From Pseudomonas sp. PH1b (GTDB taxonomy: Bacteria > Pseudomonadota > Gammaproteobacteria > Pseudomonadales > Pseudomonadaceae): a DNA stretch of 64,000 nucleotides. Shown piece by piece: positions 44,429-52,934 of the stretch (positions within the stretch are counted from its first letter, which is position 1; every line of letters begins with the position of its first letter). Where the stretch lies: the NCBI RefSeq assembly GCF_000633395.1, contig NZ_AYMU01000007.1, forward strand, positions 124,001-188,000, in the 5' to 3' direction. The translations under genes were made by a program, and so were the position numbers. The notes under the pieces were generated by a model. That model was not told the origin of the DNA. It did not search any database and saw only the letters and a list, made by a program, of their open reading frames with translations.

Positions 44429-46573
44429 ATGACCGATGCCATCCGTTACGAAAAAGGCCAGGACCAGATCGTGGTCCTGACCATCGATATGCCGGGCCAG
44501 AGCGCCAACACCATGAATGCCGTGTACCGCGATGCCATGGCGGGGGCCGTGGCCCGACTGCAGGCCGAGCAGGCAGCCATCGCCGGAGTGATCATTACCT
44601 CGGCGAAGAAAACCTTCTTTGCCGGCGGCGACCTCAATGAGCTGATCAAGGTCGGCAAGCCCGAGGCCAAGGCCTTCTACGACATGGTGTTGACCCTCAA
44701 GGGCCAGTTGCGGGCCCTGGAGACCCTGGGCAAACCGGTGGTGGCCGCGATCAATGGCGCGGCCCTGGGCGGCGGCTGGGAAATCTGCCTGGCCTGCCAT
44801 CACCGGATAGCACTGGAGGGTAAGTCGGTCCAGGTCGGCTTGCCGGAAGTCACCCTGGGCCTGCTGCCTGGTGGCGGCGGGGTGGTGCGCATGGTGCGCA
44901 TGCTGGGCCTGGAAAAAGCCTTGCCGTACCTGCTGGAAGGCAAGAAAGTACGTCCGCAGCAGGCGTTGCAGGCTGGCCTGGTCGATGAGCTGGCGACCGA
45001 TCCTGATGAGCTGCTGGCCAAGGCCCGAGCCTGGATCCTCGCCAATCCGGCGGCCAAGCAGCCCTGGGATGTCCGCGGCTACCAGATTCCCGGCGGCACA
45101 CCGTCGAACCCGAAAGTCGCGCAGATGCTGGCTATCGCGCCTTCGATCCTGCGCACCAAGACCCAGGGCTGCTTCCCGGCCCCGGAAAAGATCCTCTGTG
45201 CTGCCGTCGAAGGCGCCCAGGTGGATTTCGACACTGCGCAATTGATCGAGACCCGCTACTTCACCGAGCTGACCACCGGCCAGGTGGCGAAGAACATGAT
45301 CGGCACCTTCTGGTTCCAGCTCAACGAGATCAATGCCGGTGGCTCGCGTCCTCAAGGCATTGCGACTCAAGTGACGAAAAAACTCGGGGTGCTCGGCGCC
45401 GGCATGATGGGGGCGGGGATCGCCTACGTCAGCGCGGTGGCGGGTATCGAGGTGGTCCTCAAGGACATCAGCCCCGAGGCGGCCGAGAAGGGCAAGGCCC
45501 ACTCGGCGGCGCTGCTGGAGAAGAAGGTCGCTCGCGGGCAGTTGAGCAGCGAGCAGCGGGACGCGACCCTGGCGCGGATCGTCACCACTGCCGAGGATGC
45601 CGACCTGGCCGGTTGCGACCTGATCATCGAGGCAGTCTTCGAGGACCGGGCGCTCAAGGCCCAGGTGTCCAAGGCCGCGCAACAGGTGGTTGGTGCGGAC
45701 GCGGTGATCGCCTCCAATACCTCTACCCTGCCGATCACCGGGCTGGCCACGGCGGTGCCCAATCCGGACAAGTTCATCGGCCTGCATTTCTTCAGCCCGG
45801 TGGAAAAGATGCCCCTGGTGGAGATCATCAAAGGGGCTAAGACCAGTGATGAAACCCTGGCCCGAGGCTTTGATTTCGTCCTGCAGATCAAGAAGACGCC
45901 GATTGTGGTCAACGACAGCCGGGGCTTCTTCACCTCGCGGGTATTTGGCACCTTCACCAATGAAGGCATTGCCATGCTCGGCGAGGGCATCGGCGCACCG
46001 ATGATCGAAGCCGAGGCGCGCAAGGCGGGGATGCCGGTGGGGCCGCTGGCGATCTCCGACGAGGTGTCCCTGAGCCTGATGAGCCACATTCGCCAGCAGA
46101 CCGTCAAAGACCTGCAAGCCGAGGGCAAGCCGGCCATCGAGCATCCGGCGTTTGCCGTGATCGACCTGCTGCTCAACGAGTACAAGCGGGCGGGCAAGGC
46201 GAGCGGTGGCGGTTTCTACGACTACCCGGCCGCAGGCCAGAAACACCTGTGGCCGGAGTTGCGCACGCGCTTCTACAAGGCCGACGGGCAGATCTCGCCG
46301 CAGGATGTGCGCGATCGCCTGCTCTTTATCCAGGCGATTGAAACCGTGCGCTGCGTGGAGGAGGGGGTGTTGCTGTCCACTGCGGACGCCAACATCGGTT
46401 CGATCTTCGGCATAGGCTTCGCTGCCTGGAGCGGGGGTGCGTTGCAGTTCATCAACCAGTACGGGGTGCAGGATTTCGTTGCCCGTGCGCAGTACCTGGC
46501 GCAGCAGTACGGCGAGCGTTTCACGCCGCCGGCCCTGCTGGTGGAAAAGGCTCGCCAGGGCCAATTGTTCTGA
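44429..46573 (+). CDS. Fused enoyl-CoA hydratase / 3-hydroxyacyl-CoA dehydrogenase
   Basis: A 714-residue bifunctional FadJ/FadB-like enzyme. The N-terminal crotonase domain covers about residues 1-190, with the catalytic acids in AALGGGWEICLACH and SVQVGLPEVTLGLLPGGGG. The NAD-binding domain begins at about residue 319 (GVLGAGMMGAGIA) and the C-terminal dehydrogenase domains follow. It converts enoyl-CoA to 3-ketoacyl-CoA and hands it to the thiolase gene just upstream. It is distinct in length and N-terminus from E. coli FadB. Confidence 0.93.
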   Translation: MTDAIRYEKGQDQIVVLTIDMPGQSANTMNAVYRDAMAGAVARLQAEQAAIAGVIITSAKKTFFAGGDLNELIKVGKPEAKAFYDMVLTLKGQLRALETLGKPVVAAINGAALGGGWEICLACHHRIALEGKSVQVGLPEVTLGLLPGGGGVVRMVRMLGLEKALPYLLEGKKVRPQQALQAGLVDELATDPDELLAKARAWILANPAAKQPWDVRGYQIPGGTPSNPKVAQMLAIAPSILRTKTQGCFPAPEKILCAAVEGAQVDFDTAQLIETRYFTELTTGQVAKNMIGTFWFQLNEINAGGSRPQGIATQVTKKLGVLGAGMMGAGIAYVSAVAGIEVVLKDISPEAAEKGKAHSAALLEKKVARGQLSSEQRDATLARIVTTAEDADLAGCDLIIEAVFEDRALKAQVSKAAQQVVGADAVIASNTSTLPITGLATAVPNPDKFIGLHFFSPVEKMPLVEIIKGAKTSDETLARGFDFVLQIKKTPIVVNDSRGFFTSRVFGTFTNEGIAMLGEGIGAPMIEAEARKAGMPVGPLAISDEVSLSLMSHIRQQTVKDLQAEGKPAIEHPAFAVIDLLLNEYKRAGKASGGGFYDYPAAGQKHLWPELRTRFYKADGQISPQDVRDRLLFIQAIETVRCVEEGVLLSTADANIGSIFGIGFAAWSGGALQFINQYGVQDFVARAQYLAQQYGERFTPPALLVEKARQGQLF

Positions 46574-46677
46574 GGTTGGCGGGCAGCAAATGACGCATTC
46601 CGGGGCTTGCCTTGCCGTGGTATTTCAAGGCAGGCTCTGGGTGTTCATTATTGCCATCGCCTTGTCAGGAATTTTTT

Positions 46678-47400
46678 ATGTCGCTACGCATCTGCATTCT
46701 TGAAACCGATATCCTGCGTCCCGAACTGGTCGATCAATATCAGGGTTACGGGCAGATGTTCCAGCGCCTGTTTTCCCAGCAGCCCATCGCTGCCGAGTTC
46801 AGTGTGTACAACGTGGTCCAGGGGCAATACCCCGACGCGCAGCTGGAGTTCGATGCTTATCTGGTGACGGGCAGCAAGGCCGATTCCTTCGGCACCGATC
46901 CCTGGATCCAGACCCTCAAGACCTACCTGCTGGGCCGCTATGAGCGTGGTGACAAGCTGCTGGGCATCTGTTTCGGCCATCAGTTGCTGGCCTTGCTGCT
47001 GGGCGGCAAGAGCGAGCGGGCGAGCCAGGGCTGGGGGGTGGGCACCCACAGCTACCAGTTGGCCGCCAAGGCGCCATGGATGAGCCCGGTGGTGGAGGAG
47101 TTGACCCTGCTGATCAGCCACCAGGATCAGGTCACCGCCTTGCCGGAAAACGCCACGGTGATCGCCTCCAGCGATTTCTGTCCTTACGCGGCGTACCACA
47201 TCAACGATCAGGTCCTGTGTTTCCAGGGCCATCCCGAGTTCATCCACGATTATTCCCGCGCCCTGCTGGACCTGCGCCAGGAATTCCTCGGTGAGCAGAT
47301 CTACCGCAAGGGCGTGGCGAGCCTGGAGCACGACCATCACGGTGCCACCGTTGCCGAGTGGATGATGCGTTTTGTCGCCCACAAGCCCAAGGCGGCATGA
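46678..47400 (+). CDS. Class I glutamine amidotransferase-like protein
   Basis: A 240-residue stand-alone GATase1 protein of the GMP-synthase-like type. The nucleophile Cys is in LGICFGHQLLA near residue 102 and the His-Glu pair in QGHPEF near residue 183. Such proteins either release ammonia from glutamine or hydrolyse gamma-glutamyl amides, as in polyamine degradation. No synthetase partner is adjacent. The ATG at 46678 starts the conserved MSLRICILETD opening. Confidence 0.87.
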   Translation: MSLRICILETDILRPELVDQYQGYGQMFQRLFSQQPIAAEFSVYNVVQGQYPDAQLEFDAYLVTGSKADSFGTDPWIQTLKTYLLGRYERGDKLLGICFGHQLLALLLGGKSERASQGWGVGTHSYQLAAKAPWMSPVVEELTLLISHQDQVTALPENATVIASSDFCPYAAYHINDQVLCFQGHPEFIHDYSRALLDLRQEFLGEQIYRKGVASLEHDHHGATVAEWMMRFVAHKPKAA

Positions 47401-47444
47401 CGGCCGTTGCGGCCCTGTGCATCCGGCACGGGGCCAAGGTGCTG

Positions 47445-48416
47445 CTAGAGCCAGCCTGAGCGCTTGAAGCTGGCCCAGAGGCCAACACAGCCCACGCTGA
47501 TGAACCCCAGGACCCCGAAGTAGCCGTAGTGCCAGCTCAGTTCGGGCATGTTCTGGAAGTTCATCCCGTAGATTCCCGCCACCGCCGTCGGAAATGCCAG
47601 GATCGCCGCCCAGGCCGCGAACTTGCGCTGCACGATGCTTTGTCGCGACGCCTCCAGCAGCACGCCGATCTCGATGGTCTGGCTGGCGATGTCGCGCAGG
47701 GTCGAGAGGTCCTCCATCTGCCGGGTGACATGAATCTGCACGTCACGAAAGTACGGCCGCATGTTCTTGTCGATGAACGGAAAACTGAGCTTCTGCAGCT
47801 CCTCGCTGATCTCCACCATGGGCGCTACATGGCGGCGCAGGCGCAATACGTCGCGGCGCAGGCCGTGGAGGTTCTGGATATCCCGCTCGTTCAGCGAGTT
47901 GCACAGCACGTTGCGCTCCAACTCGTCGATCTCGGCGTGGATCGCCTCGCTGACGGGCTGGTAGTTCTCGGTGACGAAATCCAGCAGCGCATAGAGCACG
48001 AAGTCTTCGCCGTGCTCCAGTAGCAACGGGCGCGCTTCGCAGCGTTGGCGCACGTAGCCATAGGAGGCCGAGTGGCCGTTGCGGGCGGTGATGATGTAGC
48101 CATTGCCGGCAAAGATGTGGGTTTCGATGAACTCCAGCTTGCCGTCGGTGCGTACCGGCGAATAGGTGACGATGAACAAGGCATCGCCGAAGGTTTCCAG
48201 TTTGGGCCGGCTGTGCTTTTCCAGGGCGTCTTCGATGGCCAGTTCATGCAGGTTGAACTGGCGCTGCAGGTTGGCCAGCTCGTGGGCGTTGGGTTCTTCC
48301 AGACCGATCCAGACGAAGTGGCCGGGTTTCGCGGCCCAGGCAGCCCCTTCGTCGAGGCTGATATCAGTGACTTTCTTTCCACCGCTGTAAACGGCGGCAG
48401 CAACAACTCTACCCAT
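47445..48416 (-). CDS. corA: CorA-family magnesium/cobalt channel
   Basis: A 323-residue pentameric Mg2+ channel. A large cytoplasmic domain (residues 1-~255) is followed by two membrane segments at the C-terminus, with the diagnostic selectivity motif YGMNF between them (about residue 286). The C-terminal tail is basic (FKRSGWL). It converges with the amidotransferase gene and lies on the same strand as the acyltransferase, with no visible shared promoter. Zinc transporter ZntB is a close relative, but the GMN motif and basic tail favour CorA. Confidence 0.9.
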   Translation of the reverse strand: MGRVVAAAVYSGGKKVTDISLDEGAAWAAKPGHFVWIGLEEPNAHELANLQRQFNLHELAIEDALEKHSRPKLETFGDALFIVTYSPVRTDGKLEFIETHIFAGNGYIITARNGHSASYGYVRQRCEARPLLLEHGEDFVLYALLDFVTENYQPVSEAIHAEIDELERNVLCNSLNERDIQNLHGLRRDVLRLRRHVAPMVEISEELQKLSFPFIDKNMRPYFRDVQIHVTRQMEDLSTLRDIASQTIEIGVLLEASRQSIVQRKFAAWAAILAFPTAVAGIYGMNFQNMPELSWHYGYFGVLGFISVGCVGLWASFKRSGWL

Positions 48417-48517
48417 GGTTCCGGTTCACTTCTTCTTATCAATGGGGCGATGACAGACCAGCAGCTTAGCCTGCAATGCTGCATCAGAGTCACTGCCGAT
48501 GCATGAGTTCGCCGACA

Positions 48518-48543
48518 AATAAAAGCCCGCACGAGGCGGGCTT
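48518..48543 (-). terminator. Terminator of the acyltransferase gene
   Basis: Arms AAGCCCGC and GCGGGCTT with a 5-nt loop; on the minus strand they are followed by TTTTATT. Confidence 0.9.
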
Positions 48544-48572
48544 CGGGGCGTCAGGGAATTGCCGGCAGGCAT

Positions 48573-49295
48573 TCAGGCCGTTTGCAGCTGGCGATCCATG
48601 CTGGCGATGCATTCGCGCATCTGCTCGCGGCATTGGGCGATCAGCAGCGGCATGTCGTCCAGGGTCAGCCCGGCGGTGGGGATGGCTGGCAACGAGCGGA
48701 TCAGGATCTTGCCGCTGTTCCAGCGATTCAGGCGCATGTGCTTGATGTAGCTGCTGACGCATACCGGCACGATCGGTACGCCGGCGGCGATGGCCATCTG
48801 AAATGCACCTTTCTTGAACGGCAGCAGCTCCTCGCCGAGGTTGCGTGTGCCCTCCGGGAAGACCCAGATCGAGGTGTCCTTGTGCTGCAGGGTGTGGGTG
48901 GTGGTGAGCATCGAGCGCCGCGCCTTCTGCGCATTGCCGCGGTCGATCAGCACATTGCCCGCCAGCCAGAACAGCTGGCCGAACAGCGGCACCCACTTCA
49001 GGCTCTTCTTGCCGATGCACACCGTGCGTCGAGGTACCACGTTGCCGAACACGAACAGGTCGTAGTTGGACTGGTGGTTGGCGATGATCACACAGCCATC
49101 GGGCTTGTCCATCAGCGGACCGACCTCCGCCTTGACCCGCAACCGCAGGATGCACATGGCCGGCCAGGCATAGAGGCGGGCGCACAGGCGGCTGTTGTCC
49201 GGGTTGAACGGGCGGCACAGCCCGAGTAGCAGGCCCAGGCTGCCGGCGACGATAAAGTGCAGGCCCATCAACAACATGCGAAACAGATACAGCAT
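48573..49295 (-). CDS. 1-acyl-sn-glycerol-3-phosphate acyltransferase (PlsC family)
   Basis: A 240-residue membrane-bound acyltransferase for the second acylation step of phospholipid synthesis. The N-terminal membrane segment spans about residues 5-26. The HX4D motif is NHQSNYD near residue 73, and the substrate-binding FPEGTRN follows near residue 144. Pseudomonads carry several PlsC paralogues, so it may be an accessory form. It has its own terminator. Confidence 0.92.
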   Translation of the reverse strand: MLYLFRMLLMGLHFIVAGSLGLLLGLCRPFNPDNSRLCARLYAWPAMCILRLRVKAEVGPLMDKPDGCVIIANHQSNYDLFVFGNVVPRRTVCIGKKSLKWVPLFGQLFWLAGNVLIDRGNAQKARRSMLTTTHTLQHKDTSIWVFPEGTRNLGEELLPFKKGAFQMAIAAGVPIVPVCVSSYIKHMRLNRWNSGKILIRSLPAIPTAGLTLDDMPLLIAQCREQMRECIASMDRQLQTA

Positions 49296-49460
49296 CTAAA
49301 CGGCCCACCGGGGACAAAAGGTGGCGCAGTGTACGGATGTGCACTATTTTCGGCAATTGCCGTTCTTAGCCCGGAGATGGGCGATGTTTAAGTACATGTT
49401 TCCAATTGCGCTTGGCCGTGGCGGTCTAGAGCGCTTGCTATCAGCTGTTTGGCCACGCAA

Positions 49461-49487
49461 TAAAAAGCCCGACATCTGGGTCGGGCT
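49461..49487 (-). terminator. Terminator of the crotonase gene
   Basis: Arms AGCCCGAC and GTCGGGCT with a 6-nt loop; the minus-strand U-run is TTTTTATT. Confidence 0.92.
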
Positions 49488-49509
49488 GATTCAGGGAGCG
49501 CCGGGAAGG

Positions 49510-50199
49510 TTAACCCAGGTGTTCCTGATCCTGGATGATGGCGTTGTCCAGGGTGTCCAGCAGAGCCTTGCGCACCTTCAGCTTGGTGTTCTTGTGGGCC
49601 TGCATGTTGATCTTCTTCAACTGGCGTGCAGCGGCCAAGGCGGTACTTTGCAGCTCTTCGGCGTTCACTACCTTGTCGAGGAAGCCAGCATCCACGGCGC
49701 TCTGCGGGTCGAACATCTCGCCGTTGATCACCGAGCGGTGGAACGCCGAGCGTCGCAGGCGATCACGGGCCAGTTCGATTCCGGCGTGGTGCATGGTCAT
49801 GCCGATCTGCACTTCGTTCAGGCCGATGCTGAACGGGCCGTTGACGCCGATCCGGTAGTCCGCCGAGAGCAGCAGGAAGGCCCCCTTGGCCACCGCGTGG
49901 CCAGGGCACGCGACGATCACCGGGAAGGGGTGGGACAACAGGCGGCGGGCCAGGGTCGAGCCCTGGGTCACCAGGGCCACGGCTTCCTTGGGACCTGCGG
50001 TCATGACCTTGAGGTCGTAGCCGCCGGAGAGAATTCCTGGCTGGCCGGTGATGATCACGACTGCACGATCAGCCGTGGCCTGATCCAGCGCGGCGTTGAA
50101 GGCGGCAATCACGTCCGGGGAGATGGCATTGACCTTGCCATTGCTCAAGGTCAGGGTCGCGATACCGTCTTCGAGATGGTAGGTAATCAACTCACTCAT
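49510..50199 (-). CDS. Crotonase / enoyl-CoA hydratase family protein
   Basis: A 229-residue short crotonase. The oxyanion-hole segments are LSGGYDLKVM near residue 55 and CPGHAVAKGAFLLLSADYRIG near residue 93. The usual catalytic Glu pair of true hydratases is not clear: the region after the second hole reads FSIGLNEVQIGMTM. So it may be an isomerase or act on another CoA ester. An AAGGAA ribosome site precedes the ATG. A TetR-like operator lies 66 nt upstream. Confidence 0.86.
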   Translation of the reverse strand: MSELITYHLEDGIATLTLSNGKVNAISPDVIAAFNAALDQATADRAVVIITGQPGILSGGYDLKVMTAGPKEAVALVTQGSTLARRLLSHPFPVIVACPGHAVAKGAFLLLSADYRIGVNGPFSIGLNEVQIGMTMHHAGIELARDRLRRSAFHRSVINGEMFDPQSAVDAGFLDKVVNAEELQSTALAAARQLKKINMQAHKNTKLKVRKALLDTLDNAIIQDQEHLG

Positions 50200-50264
50200 G
50201 ACGCAATTCCTTGTATTGAAGTGCAGCAGACGTTACCCATCGCAGCAGATCAGGTAAAGCGCCG

Positions 50265-50282
50265 TGACTGACTGGTGAGTCA
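50265..50282. promoter_or_regulatory. TetR-type operator before the crotonase gene
   Basis: The 18-nt dyad TGACTGACT-GGTGAGTCA (7 of 9 pairs) contains the perfect hairpin CTGACT-GGTG-AGTCAG. Its spacing and TGAC ends resemble operators of acyl-CoA-responsive TetR regulators. It lies 66 nt from the gene start. No regulator gene is nearby. Confidence 0.45.
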
Positions 50283-50451
50283 GGCATTGGGCCGGGTATG
50301 GGCTTGCATGGCGCAGCAGGTCACGCAGAGTTTCTTCTATATAGCTGTGGGCGAGGCTGGAGAATGGCTGGTTTGCCTTGTCCACGACCCTGGCCGAATC
50401 CCCTTCAACGACAGAACGTCCTTAAGCGCATGAAAATTCTGAAAAAAACCT

Positions 50452-50480
50452 TTGCCATCTGAAAAGCTTTCGACTACATT
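50452..50480 (+). promoter_or_regulatory. Promoter of tRNA-Ser
   Basis: A -35 TTGCCA (50452-50457) and a -10 TACATT (50475-50480) are separated by 17 nt. A GC-rich discriminator (GCGCGCC) follows, as in stable RNA promoters under stringent control. Confidence 0.8.
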
Positions 50481-50518
50481 AGCGCGCCTCGACAGACTGA
50501 ATCGGTTTGACGAGATAC

Positions 50519-50608
50519 GGTGAAGTGTCCGAGTGGCTTAAGGAGCACGCCTGGAAAGTGTGTATACAGGAAACTGTATCGAGAGTTCGAATCTCTCCTT
50601 CACCGCCA
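50519..50608 (+). tRNA. tRNA-Ser(GGA)
   Basis: A 90-nt class II tRNA with a long variable arm. The acceptor arm pairs GGTGAAG (50519-50525) with CTTCACC (50598-50604), followed by discriminator G and an encoded CCA (50606-50608). The anticodon loop CTGGAAA gives anticodon GGA (50553-50555), reading UCC and UCU. The TTCGAAT T-loop is intact. It has its own promoter and terminator. Confidence 0.98.
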
Positions 50609-50620
50609 CATTAAGTAAAC

Positions 50621-50666
50621 ACAAACCCCTGATTTTCCTAGAGAAAGTCGGGGGTTTGTGGTTTTT
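50621..50666 (+). terminator. Terminator after tRNA-Ser
   Basis: A long hairpin: outer arms ACAAACCCC (50621-50629) and GGGGTTTGT (50651-50659), an inner GATTTTC/GAAAGTC stem, then GGTTTTTGG. Confidence 0.88.
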
Positions 50667-50994
50667 GGCGTCTGAAAAATGGCGATATGGGAACGCCGAC
50701 TGCTGAAGCTCCGGCATTCGAACCGCGTTTTATGGGGCATGGGCCCTATCTCCTGCGCCGATATCGCTGGGCGCGCAGCGTCTTCAGGGGTGATACACAT
50801 CCGGCGCCTGGGGCTTTTTATGCCGGGGCCTTCAGGAGGCGGGCCCGGTATCGGGCAGTCGCGGAGCAGCGCTTTCTCGGCAGGCTGTGCAAGGCAGTTC
50901 CCGCAGCTACCTAAGTCCGCTGGGGCCCATTGCTGTTGCCCGGTTCAGGCTGCCTATCCTGGCTGGCGCGAAGTCCAATGGGGTCTACAAGGCT
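50667..50994. other. Gene-free stretch downstream of tRNA-Ser
   Basis: About 330 nt without a supported gene. Open frames on the plus strand (for instance 50687-50914) lack ribosome sites and familiar composition. I found no second copy of the tRNA 3' end that would mark an integrated element. Confidence 0.5.
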
Positions 50995-51453
50995 TCAAAC
51001 TGTGATCACTTGTGCCTTCGTGAGGATGAACAGGGCGATACCCAGAATCACGACAATGGCGTGGGGCAAGGCGACGTGGGGCCATCGCATGACTTGTGGA
51101 GTCCCCCGGCCCCGTAGCTCTGCCCATCGCTTGTACCAGGCTGGGCCGATCTGGAAGGGATGCTCCACTCTCTGCTCGCCTCGGAAGTGCTCCGCGATCA
51201 ACTCCGCCCGCGGGTAGTAGGACATCTGAAAGAGCTTCCACTGTGTCTCCAGTAGCCAGAAAACCGCGGCACTGATGGCCGAAATTAGAAAAACCGCAGA
51301 TGAATGACTGGCAAAGGCCCCGGCGATGGCGGCGAGGCTGAAGGTCATGCTCCAGGCCTTGATGGTCAGTGCGCGGGAGTCGAAGTCCTCGATGGTCTTC
51401 TGGATATGCAGGTACTCGGCTTGCAGTGCTGCATTCAGTTGATCGTCATTCAT
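50995..51453 (-). CDS. Small membrane protein with three helices (SLATT-like layout)
   Basis: A 152-residue protein: an amphipathic N-terminal helix, two membrane segments close together (about residues 33-70), a cytoplasmic middle and a third segment near residues 127-146. It has no signal peptide. The layout recalls SLATT-domain proteins, proposed membrane effectors of nucleotide-signalling immune systems, but I see no nucleotide-sensing partner and cannot prove the family. Its place next to a tRNA gene suits an accessory gene. Confidence 0.68.
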   Translation of the reverse strand: MNDDQLNAALQAEYLHIQKTIEDFDSRALTIKAWSMTFSLAAIAGAFASHSSAVFLISAISAAVFWLLETQWKLFQMSYYPRAELIAEHFRGEQRVEHPFQIGPAWYKRWAELRGRGTPQVMRWPHVALPHAIVVILGIALFILTKAQVITV

Positions 51454-51840
51454 GGGGAGGCTCTCTGATCGATGGTGTCGCGGTTGTCTGTTGCCTTGTG
51501 CTGATGGACCAGGCTGGTGTCAGCCTATGTCAGAACTGCGGATTCAGCCTTTCCGCCTATCGTTAATGAACCGGATGCGCCCACCTCTGGCAGCGTGCCG
51601 GCGTCACCCCCCGTTTATCTTCATATCGCACGTGTCGTCGCGGCAGGAAAGAGGTTGAGGAGTGGCAAGAAATTGTCTTGGATCAATGGGGGATGAAGCC
51701 TCTCACCGCTCGTCGGAGGTTGGTGCTTTTGAACGGCAGGTCGATAAATGACTGTCTAGTCTGAAACGCCGTGACGAACAGTATTATTCAGGCAATCAGG
51801 AGCTTGCCGGTACTGTTCGATTGTTGGAGGGAGCGGAGCT
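51454..51840. other. Gene-free stretch with a leader hairpin before 51841
   Basis: Nothing coding is supported. A stem-loop lies at 51775-51819: CGAACAGTA and TACTGTTCG pair perfectly (9 bp) around an inner GGCAA/TTGCC stem. It is 22-66 nt upstream of the small gene at 51841 and is probably in its leader. Confidence 0.5.
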
Positions 51841-52032
51841 ATGAGAGGTCTTGCCTTTATTGAAGACAATGGGGATGAGTTCCCGATCAACAACTTGGTG
51901 CGTTGTGGCCAGGCCGCATTTGAAGTGCAAGAGTCGCCTCAAGCCAATGGCGTGAGCAGGAAAAAAGCGCCGGCTCGGCCGGTGGCCAGTAATACGATGT
52001 TTTTCCCCCGGGCCTTGCCCAAGAGAAAGTAA
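51841..52032 (+). CDS. Small hypothetical protein, 63 residues
   Basis: A 63-residue soluble protein beginning MRGLAFIEDNGDEFPINNLV and ending in a basic stretch (RKKAPARPVASNTMFFPRAL). A strong GGAGGGAGC ribosome site and a good terminator 15 nt downstream support a real gene. No domain is recognisable. The leader contains a stable hairpin, so translation or stability may be controlled. Confidence 0.72.
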   Translation: MRGLAFIEDNGDEFPINNLVRCGQAAFEVQESPQANGVSRKKAPARPVASNTMFFPRALPKRK

Positions 52033-52046
52033 GTTTCAATTCGAAC

Positions 52047-52072
52047 AGCCCCGCTTGATGCGGGGCTTTTTA
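52047..52072 (+). terminator. Terminator after the 63-residue gene
   Basis: Arms AGCCCCGC and GCGGGGCT with a 5-nt loop, followed by TTTTATT. Confidence 0.95.
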
Positions 52073-52493
52073 TTGCCTGCAAATTGCCGATGTCATTCTT
52101 TATGAAGGGTTGATAAGTAAAGTCTGATAGCGAAAGAAGAACAGGCCGATACGGCTCGTCCGGTTCGCTCTAGCCTGGAAGGCACAGGTAATGGCGCGCG
52201 TCGAAGAACCAGGCTGTTGATCAAGTGGTCTGCGGTGATTTCACGGGCCGACTGTTCAACCAAGGCGCATGGTTTTTTAATTATTGTTTGCGTATTAATT
52301 TTTTAGCTGTTTTCGAGTAGTCGTATTAGTTGATTTTTGCCAGGGAGCAGGGCGGAACAGGAGAGTTCTTCTGCTGTTTAAGATTGTTCTTATCTCAATC
52401 ATTAATAACTGGAGATATGTTCGTTCTCCCGATTTATGCGGGGCTGCGCATCCAGCGATGATGCCTTTATATGAAACGCGATAAGGAAATAAC
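52073..52493. other. AT-rich gene-free stretch
   Basis: About 420 nt, markedly AT-rich from 52270 to 52420. No gene is supported on either strand; a minus-strand frame at 52295-52555 is a chance opening. The stretch probably holds the promoter of the lipoprotein gene at 52494 and could be bound by H-NS-like proteins such as MvaT. Confidence 0.5.
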
Positions 52494-52934
52494 GTGAAAG
52501 CCATTTTTAAACTCCTCGCTCTCTCTACTCTCGTAGCTGCAGCCACTGGTTGCACCAGCTACAACATCAGCCAGCCATCCGCCCCTATCGACAGTCAGGT
52601 TAAAACTGACTTGAAGGCCGATGTGGCTGTGGGCGAGGCAATCTCGGGTCAGTCGTCGGTGAACATTCTGTTCGGTTTCCTGAAGTTTGGCGGTGACAGC
52701 CAGTTTGCCGATGGCGTGGCCTATGGCGGTGATGGCGGTGGCGCTCTGGGCGGCCTGGGCTTTGACCCGGTCAGCGCAGCCAAGTCCGCTGCTGCGTTCA
52801 AGGCCGTCAAGGCGTCGGGCGCAGACCTGATCGTGGCACCGCGCTATGAAGTGAACGAAGAAAACTACTTCGTCTTCAAGAAGGTTTCGGTCACTGTCAA
52901 AGGCAACAAGGGCAGCATTCGCAGCATCCGCTGA
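52494..52934 (+). CDS. Small lipoprotein, 146 residues
   Basis: Starts with GTG and an AAGGAA site. A signal peptide with lipobox (AATGC, Cys at about residue 20) is followed by a ~125-residue domain: QVKTDLKADVAVGEAISGQS, a Gly-rich middle and DLIVAPRYEVNEENYFVFKK. It looks like TRL/DUF-type lipoproteins with a beta-sandwich fold. Function unknown. The closest terminator is about 230 nt downstream. Confidence 0.8.
   Translation: MKAIFKLLALSTLVAAATGCTSYNISQPSAPIDSQVKTDLKADVAVGEAISGQSSVNILFGFLKFGGDSQFADGVAYGGDGGGALGGLGFDPVSAAKSAAAFKAVKASGADLIVAPRYEVNEENYFVFKKVSVTVKGNKGSIRSIR

Noticed and set aside
44387..46564. 725-codon minus-strand frame opposite the hydratase/dehydrogenase
   Set aside because: It has antisense composition, and the plus strand has complete catalytic motifs.
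49381..49509. Plus-strand frame starting MFKYMFPIALGRGGL
   Set aside because: It runs straight through the crotonase terminator and into its antisense; the appealing start is not followed by a credible protein.
50519..50994. Integrated element using tRNA-Ser as attachment site
   Set aside because: I found no second copy of the tRNA 3' end, no integrase and no mobility genes nearby.
51775..51819. LexA/SOS box in the leader of the gene at 51841
   Set aside because: The arms CGAACAGTA/TACTGTTCG are too far apart, and the CTGT-N8-ACAG pattern is absent.
52295..52555. Minus-strand frame in the AT-rich gap
   Set aside because: It overlaps the start of the lipoprotein gene, and its sequence has no domain or signal peptide.
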